A stretch of DNA of 7,697 nt from Chloroflexota bacterium (lineage in GTDB: Bacteria; Chloroflexota; Anaerolineae; Thermoflexales; Thermoflexaceae): the NCBI GenBank assembly GCA_030550075.1, contig JAUQQB010000130.1, positions 1 to 7,697 on the forward strand, written 5' to 3'. Position numbers and translations under genes: made by a program. This document shows, piece after piece, positions 1-5,840 of this stretch. The first letter of the stretch is position 1, and each line of letters opens with the position of its first letter. The notes beneath the pieces are model-generated. The model made no database searches, was not told the DNA's origin, and worked only from the letters and a program-made list of their open reading frames with translations.

Positions 1-11
1 CTTTGGGCCGT

Positions 12-38
12 GGGGAGGGGGGATAAAGGGGGGTGGGG
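12..38 (+). other. G-quadruplex-like G-run cluster
   Basis: Four G tracts occur in a row: GGGG (12-15), GGGGGG (17-22), GGGGGG (28-33) and GGGG (35-38). They are separated by loops of 1, 5 and 1 bases. This satisfies the usual sequence criterion for an intramolecular G-quadruplex with four tetrads on the plus strand. It lies about 60 bases before the point where homology between the two RHS copies begins. That it folds or acts in vivo is inference only. Confidence 0.55.
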
Positions 39-99
39 CCATTCTACCTCTTCTCGCGAGCCCCGAACTGCGTAACTCCTAATCCTGATAGGCTAATGT

Positions 100-978
100 T
101 CCGGCAACCGCACCCGCTGGTGGGCGAACGATGACCCGACCACGCAGCGGCCGGGGGATGGGTTTGAGGTCACCTACACCTACGATGCCGCCGACCGGCT
201 GCTGGAGGCGGTGCGGGTGAGTGGGCCTCCCCAGCAAACCCAGCGCTACGTCTATGCCTATGATGCCAATGGGAACCGCATCAACCTGAACTGGCCGGGT
301 CCTCCTGGGCCCAACACCCAGGGGATAGACTACACCTACGACCGGGAGGATCGGCTCCTCACCGCCCAGGCCTACCAGACCAACCATCGGGGCCACCGGG
401 TGGACCGGGAGGTCATGCGCCTGTTCTATGATGGCCTGGGCCGTCGGCTGGCGAAGGAATATGACCCCAGGGACGGAAGTGGAGGGGTGAAGCGGACGGA
501 GTATGGTTTTGATGGCCTGGACCCGGTGGTAGAATACCGTCTTTGGAACGGCCAGCGGGCGGAATACTACCGGGGAGGCCTGGAATCCTTCAGCCCCACC
601 CCGATGCTTTTGGAGATGCTCCACTTCCCGGCCGGTTCTGAGGGCCAGACCTACTGGTATCACCTGGATGGTCGTGGGAGCGTGGCGGGCTTGACCAAAC
701 ACCAGGGCCAGAGCACCCACAACTACCGGTATGATGCCTACGGCCAGGTCCTTCCGGCCCAGGGCAACTGGACGGACCCGCACAACCACTACACGTTCCT
801 GGGCAAGGAGTGGGACGAGCACCTGGGCCTTTATGAGTTTGGCTTCCGGCTTTATGACCCCTGGGCAGGGGTATGGCTGACGAGGGAGCCATTGCCAGGG
901 CAGGCCTGGGAGCCCAGGACGTGGCATCGGTATCAGTATGCGTATGCCAGCCCGATCCGTTACTATGATCCCTATGGG
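100..978 (+). repeat. RHS core homology block, copy 1
   Basis: This block aligns to 3674-4552 at a constant offset of 3574 with no insertions or deletions over 879 bases. By hand count about 65 bases differ (about 92.6% identity) and 19 of 293 codons change the amino acid. Homology starts abruptly at the TCCGGCAACC motif and ends after the GGG codon of Asp-Pro-Tyr-Gly. Confidence 0.93.
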
Positions 979-1500
979 CTGTATGTGCCGCCAGAGCCAC
1001 CGCCGCCATCCACTCCGAGCTCCTTGCCAACACCCACCGCTCCGCCGACGCCCACACCGCCGCGCCCGCCAACCCCCACCCCGACTGCTCAGGCACCGAC
1101 ACCCACCGGGGCCATACCTGTGGCGGGTTTTGTGGGTTTCCGGAATCGTTCTTTAGGGGAACTCCTGGCTTACCAACAGGACCAAGGCTTAACAAACTAC
1201 TGTGCTTCGTATGCAATCTCCACAGCTCTGAATATGCTCTACGATATCCGTACAACGGGCATGGATGTTGTAAACGAGATCCGGGCCCATCAATCTCTTT
1301 CTTTGTGGGAGTGGCTGTGGCGGTTATCGGATCCAGGGCAGCCACGACGCCCGTGGCCCTATTATTCTGTGCTACCCGAGGGAGGAGCGATCCACCCAAT
1401 CCAGCAAGTATGGGTTGTCAATGAATTGGCTCCTCAGGTTCTGGAGAGGTATGGTATACATTCTTCTATCCGAGCGGAAGCCCGTGCTCTATCCACATGA
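100..1500 (+). CDS. 5'-truncated RHS/YD-repeat protein, copy 1, with peptidase-like tip
   Basis: C-terminal part of an RHS/YD-repeat protein. Homology to the second copy begins at base 100 in mid-core (Ser-Gly-Asn-Arg). The frame is closed just upstream by TAA at 94-96 and there is no start codon at the junction, so the N-terminal shell region is missing. The first usable in-frame start is GTG at 211, with no clear ribosome binding site. Order of parts: YD repeats; the RHS-repeat-associated core (roughly 720-978) ending in Tyr-Asp-Pro-Tyr-Gly-Leu; a Pro/Thr linker (979-1128); then the first half of a papain/C39-like domain with its candidate catalytic Cys at 1201-1203 (context TNYCASYAIST). 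The frame stops at TGA 1498-1500, before the expected His, which lies in another frame. In Rhs toxins the core forms a cocoon that releases a C-terminal tip. This copy is probably an orphan cassette or pseudogene unless recombination restores a head. Confidence 0.8.
   Translation, partial: SGNRTRWWANDDPTTQRPGDGFEVTYTYDAADRLLEAVRVSGPPQQTQRYVYAYDANGNRINLNWPGPPGPNTQGIDYTYDREDRLLTAQAYQTNHRGHRVDREVMRLFYDGLGRRLAKEYDPRDGSGGVKRTEYGFDGLDPVVEYRLWNGQRAEYYRGGLESFSPTPMLLEMLHFPAGSEGQTYWYHLDGRGSVAGLTKHQGQSTHNYRYDAYGQVLPAQGNWTDPHNHYTFLGKEWDEHLGLYEFGFRLYDPWAGVWLTREPLPGQAWEPRTWHRYQYAYASPIRYYDPYGLYVPPEPPPPSTPSSLPTPTAPPTPTPPRPPTPTPTAQAPTPTGAIPVAGFVGFRNRSLGELLAYQQDQGLTNYCASYAISTALNMLYDIRTTGMDVVNEIRAHQSLSLWEWLWRLSDPGQPRRPWPYYSVLPEGGAIHPIQQVWVVNELAPQVLERYGIHSSIRAEARALST
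979..1128 (+). other. Pro/Thr-rich interdomain linker in copy 1
   Basis: About 50 codons dominated by Pro, Thr, Ser and Ala, with repeated Pro-Thr-Pro units. The linker lies directly after the core-terminal Asp-Pro-Tyr-Gly-Leu and before the globular peptidase-like domain. Copy 2 has no equivalent. It is probably an extended, unstructured spacer between the RHS shell and the tip. Confidence 0.85.
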
Positions 1501-1672
1501 GGAAATGCTCCAGATCCTTCAGAACCCGAATCAAGTGGTCTTGTTCACCTATCCAACCAACCCCAAGGACCCCTTTAAGGCGCATGCTGTGGTGCTTGCT
1601 GCTTACGACCCACCAAAAGGGTTTGGCTTTTTGAACTCAGGATGGGAAAGAAAAAAGGGGGACTTGACCTGA
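1442..1672 (+). pseudogene. Frameshifted second half of the C39/papain-like peptidase tip
   Basis: This reading frame is +1 relative to copy 1 and carries what looks like the missing C-terminal half of the tip. It contains the segment EEMLQILQNPNQVVLFTYP, then a candidate catalytic His (1583-1585, context KAHAVVLAAYD) and an Asn (1634-1636, context FGFLNSGW). Together with the Cys at 1201-1203 in the upstream frame these give the Cys-His-Asn/Asp order of papain-fold peptidases such as the C39-like family. The most natural splice point is about 1485-1505, where upstream ...RAEARALS would join downstream ...PHEEMLQIL. One extra base, or two missing bases, would explain it. The frame ends at TGA 1670-1672 after Gly-Asp-Leu-Thr, perhaps slightly short of the usual domain end. 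It could be true decay, a sequencing error or, less likely, recoding. No independent start with a good ribosome binding site is visible. Confidence 0.65.
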
Positions 1673-1765
1673 AAATCCCCATCAGAGGTATCGGCGCTCA
1701 TCAATAGCCCAGCAGCAATTTTTGTCAAGCCTCAGTTCGTGGTCATCACAACATCGCCTTAATTT

Positions 1766-1772
1766 GGAGGAG
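1766..1772 (+). promoter_or_regulatory. Strong ribosome binding site for the propeller gene
   Basis: GGAGGAG lies three bases before ATG 1776. The core GGAGG is spaced five bases from the start codon. It decides the start at 1776 over the in-frame TTG at 1722, which would add 18 residues and has no such site. Confidence 0.8.
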
Positions 1773-1775
1773 AAA

Positions 1776-2792
1776 ATGCGGCGAAGGCATATTCTTATTG
1801 GCGTGATTATATCCATATCGATAACGATCGGAATGGCCTGCGTGAGTTGTTGGGCCTCGCTATGGCTGGAGGAACCTGAACCCATACATCCCTTTCCCAA
1901 TGGCCTCCCGAAGCAGGAGATCGTTTTTTCACCCTATCATCCTCAGTTGGCTAACTCACAAGCCCCCACCCTTGGATTCATCTATGCCGATGGCACAGGA
2001 CGAGAAGAATATTCGCTGACTCTATATGAAGGCTCTCGCACGATGTTTGGATGTAAAGCGCCGCCAACCTCCCAAGGGAGGTATCCGCGCTGGTCCCGGG
2101 ATGGAGAGCTACTGTTCTCAATGCGCGGAATTCCCCCCGTCGTGAGAGTGATTGACAAGCAAGGGAGGATGTATGGTGCTCAATGTGATACGCTAAATCA
2201 TGGCTCACTTACTTTTGATCTTCAAGGAAATATCCTTGCACCTATTTATGAGCACTCAAGGGTGTATCAAGACTATCAAAGCTATGCGGTGCCGGGCTCT
2301 GTGCTGGTTGCCCGACATGACCTGAAAAATTGTCGCATCAACGGTGTTTTCTTACTCCCAATTTCGGCGGATCCCAGGGCTGTTGACGCGATCGGAGAGA
2401 ATCCCGATGGCTGGCTTGTTGCCGAATTCTATGATTTCGAAGCACGCACCTCTAAAATTCTGCTTTATCATCCCACTCAAAGGGCTCAAAAGATTTTCCA
2501 AGGGATACATCCGGCTTTTTCTGATGATGGCGAATGGTTGGCTTACTATCGCCTGGATGGATATCTCACCATCCGGCGTGTGGAAACGGATGAGGAGCAG
2601 CCCTTGATTCGGGTGAAGGGATGGCAGAAAGAGAGATGGGATGTGGATCGAGGCGCCCTCTCCATGCCGGGTTGGTCTCCGGATAGCCAGTGGCTGGTTT
2701 ATAACACCCCCGCTGGGGAAATGTACAAAGTGAACCGGGAAAGCGGTCAAGCGTTCTACTTGGGTATGGGCTGGGCTCCAGATTGGCGATAG
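1776..2792 (+). CDS. Membrane-anchored or secreted TolB/WD40-like beta-propeller protein
   Basis: A 338-residue protein starting at ATG 1776 behind a strong ribosome binding site. The N-terminus has a basic cluster (MRRRH) and a hydrophobic stretch (about residues 6-30) typical of a signal peptide or signal anchor. The Cys residues at 22 and 25 are not in a good lipobox. The body carries propeller-blade signatures: YADGTGREE (70-78), WSRDGELLFS (106-115), FSDDGEWLAYY (248-258) and WSPDSQWLVYN (300-310). It ends GWAPDWR. These WSPDG-type strands are characteristic of TolB/PD40 repeats, which bind proteins or ligands. The gene is visibly AT-richer than the RHS cores on either side. It follows the peptidase tip by 103 bases and overlaps the second RHS reading frame by 10 bases. 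Such a position can hold an immunity or accessory gene, but 338 residues is large for an immunity protein. The specific function is unknown. The C-terminus may be truncated by the recombination junction. Confidence 0.8.
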   Translation: MRRRHILIGVIISISITIGMACVSCWASLWLEEPEPIHPFPNGLPKQEIVFSPYHPQLANSQAPTLGFIYADGTGREEYSLTLYEGSRTMFGCKAPPTSQGRYPRWSRDGELLFSMRGIPPVVRVIDKQGRMYGAQCDTLNHGSLTFDLQGNILAPIYEHSRVYQDYQSYAVPGSVLVARHDLKNCRINGVFLLPISADPRAVDAIGENPDGWLVAEFYDFEARTSKILLYHPTQRAQKIFQGIHPAFSDDGEWLAYYRLDGYLTIRRVETDEEQPLIRVKGWQKERWDVDRGALSMPGWSPDSQWLVYNTPAGEMYKVNRESGQAFYLGMGWAPDWR

Positions 2793-4774
2793 AGGGCCAA
2801 CAGAACCTATACAACCCCGCCGCGCCCGCCGACTCCCAGACCAACGTGACCTACCGTTACGCCTACGACCCCAACGGGAACCTGGTGCAGGTGCAACTTC
2901 CGCCCAATGCCGCCGTCGCCATCCGCATCCTCACCTGCACCTACGATGCCCTCAACCGGATGCTTTCCGAAAGCGACCCGTTGGGGAACACCTGGCATTA
3001 CGCCTACGACCCCGCCGGGAACCGGGTTCACCGCACCGACCCCAACGGCCACACCACATCCTACACCTACAACGCCGACGGCCTCCTGGTCCGGGTGGCT
3101 TACGACGACGGCACCGCGATCGCATTCGCCTACGATGCCCACCATAACCGCACCGTAATGACCGACACCTTAGGCGTTACCCGCTGGACCTACGATCCCT
3201 TGAACCGGGTCACGGCCGTGACCGACCCCTTCCGCCGCACCCTGGGCTACGGCTACGATGCCGTGGGCAACCGCACCCTCGTCACCTACCCGGTCACCGA
3301 CACCCTCACCTACGCTTACTTCGCCAACAACTGGCTGCGGAGCGTCACCGACCCCTATGGCCACACCACCACCTATGAGCGGGACGGCGTCGGCAACCTG
3401 AGGCGGCAGGTCAACCCCAACGGCACCGTGACCGAAGCAACCTATGACCGGGCCAACCGCCTCCGCTCCCTGACGAACCGCCGCCTGGATGGAACGGTCA
3501 TCGCCTCCTTCGCCTACGAGGTGAACGGCGTGGGCCTGCGGACGGTGATGACGGCGACCTATGGATGGCGCAACCCGCCGGTAGTGGTGGAGCATTACGC
3601 CTATGACCCCCTGCGGCGGCTTATCGGTGTGGCCGATCGTGAAGGCTTCCAGGCGGTTTACGAATACGATGCCTCCGGCAACCGGACACGCTGGTGGGCC
3701 AACGATGACCCGACCACGCAGCGGCCGGGGGATGGGTTTGAGGTCACCTACACCTACGATGCGGCGGACCGGCTGCTGGAGGCGGTGCGGGTGAGTGGGC
3801 CTCCCCAGCAAACCCAGCGCTACGTTTACGCCTACGATGCCAATGGGAACCGCATCAACCTGAACTGGCCTGGTCCTCCCGGGCCAAACACCCAGGGGAT
3901 AGACTATGCCCACGACCGGGAGGATCGGCTCATCCTTGCCCAGGCTTACCAGACCCACCATCGGGGCCACCGGGTGGACCGGGAGGTCACGCGCCTGTTC
4001 TATGATGGCCTGGGCCGTCGGCTGGCGAAGGAATACGACCCCAGGGACGGAAGTGGAGGGGTAAAGCAGACGGAGTATGCTTTTGATGGCCTGGACCCGG
4101 TGGCAGAATACCGCCTGTGGAACGGCCAGCGGGCGGAGTTCTACCGGGGCGGCCGGGAATCCTTCAGCCCCACGCCGATGCTGTTGGAGATGCGCCACTT
4201 CCCGGCTGGTTCTGAGGGCCAGGCCTACTGGTATCACCTGGATGGTCGGGGGAGCATAGCGGGGTTGACCAAGCACTGGGGCCAGAGCACCCACAACTAC
4301 CGGTATGATGCCTACGGCCAGGTCCTGCCGGCCCAGGGCAACTGGACGGACCCGCACAACCACTACACCTTCTTGAGCAAGGAGTGGGACGAGCACCTGG
4401 GCCTGTATGAGTTTGGTGTTCGGCTTTACGACCCCTGGGCTGGGGTGTGGCTCACGCGGGAGCCGCTGCCCGGGCAGGCCTGGGAGCCCAGGACGTGGCA
4501 CCGGTATCCGTATGCGTTTGCCAGCCCGATCCGTTACTATGACCCGTATGGGATGCAGACCTGCGGGTTTAACATCCTCACGGGGGAGCAGGAGTGCTTC
4601 GGGGAGCGAACCGGAATGGGGTGGACTCTTACCCTGACCACTCCTGTAGTTCCAGAATGTTCCATCACCCCGGCTCGGAACCCAACCCAAATACCCAAAG
4701 GAGCATCCCAGTGTCCTACTGGCCTTTTCACCCGCTGGCCCGATTATTGGACATTTAATAGACTTTTTGCATAA
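2783..4774 (+). CDS. RHS/YD-repeat protein, copy 2, probably lacking its N-terminus
   Basis: A frame of up to 663 codons made of tandem YD repeats. Examples are Tyr-Asp-Pro-Asn-Gly-Asn near residue 28 and further YD units near 54, 75, 117, 137 and 158. An RHS-repeat-associated core follows at about residues 503-590, ending Tyr-Asp-Pro-Tyr-Gly-Met, then a 73-residue tip. The only start near the front is TTG 2783, inside the end of the preceding gene and without a convincing ribosome binding site. The first in-frame ATG is at 2960, inside a repeat. No signal peptide, PAAR, VgrG-binding or other N-terminal delivery domain is present, and complete Rhs proteins usually exceed 1000 residues. Either the head was lost, or the product is made by coupled translation from the gene before it. 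The family forms a beta-cocoon enclosing a C-terminal effector; membership is clear but activity is not. Confidence 0.85.
   Translation: MAIEGQQNLYNPAAPADSQTNVTYRYAYDPNGNLVQVQLPPNAAVAIRILTCTYDALNRMLSESDPLGNTWHYAYDPAGNRVHRTDPNGHTTSYTYNADGLLVRVAYDDGTAIAFAYDAHHNRTVMTDTLGVTRWTYDPLNRVTAVTDPFRRTLGYGYDAVGNRTLVTYPVTDTLTYAYFANNWLRSVTDPYGHTTTYERDGVGNLRRQVNPNGTVTEATYDRANRLRSLTNRRLDGTVIASFAYEVNGVGLRTVMTATYGWRNPPVVVEHYAYDPLRRLIGVADREGFQAVYEYDASGNRTRWWANDDPTTQRPGDGFEVTYTYDAADRLLEAVRVSGPPQQTQRYVYAYDANGNRINLNWPGPPGPNTQGIDYAHDREDRLILAQAYQTHHRGHRVDREVTRLFYDGLGRRLAKEYDPRDGSGGVKQTEYAFDGLDPVAEYRLWNGQRAEFYRGGRESFSPTPMLLEMRHFPAGSEGQAYWYHLDGRGSIAGLTKHWGQSTHNYRYDAYGQVLPAQGNWTDPHNHYTFLSKEWDEHLGLYEFGVRLYDPWAGVWLTREPLPGQAWEPRTWHRYPYAFASPIRYYDPYGMQTCGFNILTGEQECFGERTGMGWTLTLTTPVVPECSITPARNPTQIPKGASQCPTGLFTRWPDYWTFNRLFA
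3674..4552 (+). repeat. RHS core homology block, copy 2
   Basis: Partner of the 100-978 block, aligned without gaps and ending at the same Asp-Pro-Tyr-Gly codon set. Upstream of 3674 copy 2 continues with about 297 further codons of YD repeats that have no counterpart in this window. Confidence 0.93.
4553..4771 (+). other. Variable C-terminal tip of RHS copy 2 (73 residues)
   Basis: The sequence after Asp-Pro-Tyr-Gly starts MQTCGFNILTGEQECFGERTG and contains four Cys residues. It ends TFNRLFA at TAA 4772-4774. It shares nothing with the tip of copy 1 and I recognise no toxin family. It could be a small disulfide-stabilised domain, a truncated tip or the degraded start of a longer one. Met replaces the Leu that normally follows Asp-Pro-X-Gly in Rhs cores, at the site of tip autocleavage. 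No small immunity-type gene with a clear ribosome binding site follows. Confidence 0.6.
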
Positions 4775-5114
4775 TAATTTTTCCCGTTGTGAGGACGTTC
4801 CCCCCTTTGGGGTGGGAGAGCGGATCCGGCGACGCGTTCGGCCTTCCGGCCTCGTCGGTCCATCCGGAAGTTCCCGAGGCCCACCCCCGCCAGAAACCCC
4901 GTGTCCTCGAGCGCCCGCAGAGGACGGCATCCCGACGACCAGATCCGAAAACGCTTCCACCCGCCGATCGGAGGCTCCACCCTCCTCCGCCTCGAAGCCC
5001 GTTCCGGAGGGGCCCGCTTCGGATCCGGAAGCAAAGGAGGATTCCGCCGCGCCTTGTGCGGGTCCTGATGCTCCGGTCCGGATCGTCCTTTTGAAGCCCA
5101 TCGAAGCCCGCCTC

Positions 5115-5145
5115 GCCCATCCCCCTCATGGATGCGGGGATGGGC
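5115..5145. repeat. Perfect 10-bp inverted repeat (hairpin)
   Basis: GCCCATCCCC (5115-5124) pairs exactly with GGGGATGGGC (5136-5145) across an 11-base loop. No T-run follows on either strand, so it is not a canonical intrinsic terminator. Its position between convergent genes would still allow a transcript-end or RNA-stability role. Confidence 0.6.
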
Positions 5146-5218
5146 CGGATCCTCCCCGAGGCCCCCGTCAGGCTCAAATCGTGTTGGGAACCGGGCGCCG
5201 AGCCGCTCGCCCCTCGGA

Positions 5219-5234
5219 GATCCCCCGGGGGATC
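5219..5234. repeat. 16-bp perfect palindrome
   Basis: GATCCCCCGGGGGATC reads identically on both strands. It has no spacer, and flanking bases do not extend it. In DNA this GC-rich some palindromes are expected by chance; no function is assigned. Confidence 0.5.
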
Positions 5235-5840
5235 CCCCGCGAGGCGGATCGGGCGGGGATGGGTCTGGCGGCGCCCGGAGGAATGGGGCCGTGGCGCCTC
5301 GGGGTCCTGCGGGTGCGGGAGGCGCGGTTCGGTTCCCTCGCTCATGGCCCGCCCCTCGGGGAAGGGCTCCAGGGCCTCCTCGACGCGCTTCCCTTCCCCC
5401 TGGCGGGGGGGCGGGGGCCCGCCCAATGAAGGGAGGCCCCGCGGCGGTCAGGCGTTCCCCACCTGCCGGGGGTTCCGGCTCCCCGGGGCCTGGTCCCCGC
5501 CGAAAAAGAAGGCCAGGGCCTCAAGGTTCCCGGATGGCCGAAGCCCGAGGAGGGTCCTCCGCCACATCTTGGGGAGGGAGAGGGGATCTTGGCGCCCGCC
5601 CCCGAGGGCCCGGCGGCGATCCGGTCGGCTCCGCCGTTCTCGTTTCTGCGGTGGCCCCACCGGCAGCAAGCGAGCCAACGGTTCTTCGAACGCCTCCCCC
5701 GTCCAGCCGGGGAGGGATCGAAACCGCAGGGGCTTCGAACGGAGAACGTCCACCGAAAGCACGGCCGGCTCTCCCCAACGAGAGGTCTTCACTGGAAATA
5801 TCCCCCAGCCTATTGGGCAACAAGTCTAATGGATGAAGCA

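Larger units (their letters stand above)
4775..5840. other. Gene-less GC-rich intergenic region with many inverted repeats
   Basis: A stretch of 1066 bases between the convergent RHS and guaA genes. Open frames occur on both strands, but they overlap in most frames, are rich in Gly, Pro, Arg and Ser, lack ribosome binding sites and show no motif, so I support none. The region has several inverted repeats: CTTCCGG 4843-4849 with CCGGAAG 4864-4870; a 10-bp hairpin at 5115-5145; the palindrome 5219-5234; and CTCTC 5769-5773 with GAGAG 5780-5784. GGATCCGG or its reverse complement, whole or nearly so, recurs at 4822, 5021, 5078 and 5145. No U-tracted terminator is visible for either gene. It may be decayed coding sequence or a repeat-rich spacer. 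Confidence 0.6.

Noticed and set aside
590..1399. 269-codon minus-strand frame opposite RHS copy 1 and its tip
   Set aside because: Shadow of the sense gene with low-complexity composition; no supporting motif.
100..4552. Directly repeated 879-base blocks as the ends of a composite transposon
   Set aside because: The blocks are protein-coding RHS core ending at a codon-defined domain border. There is no transposase, terminal inverted repeat or target duplication.
2846..4552. Tandem short repeats as a possible CRISPR or satellite array
   Set aside because: The periodicity is at protein level (YD repeats of variable spacing); the DNA units are not identical and have no uniform spacers.
3170..5101. 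643-codon open frame on the minus strand opposite RHS copy 2, with a 282-codon counterpart (79-927) opposite copy 1
   Set aside because: It lies antisense to clear YD-repeat coding sequence. It stays open because the GC-rich sense codons rarely create stops in that phase. It has no domain or ribosome binding site, and the match between copies follows from the sense-strand duplication.
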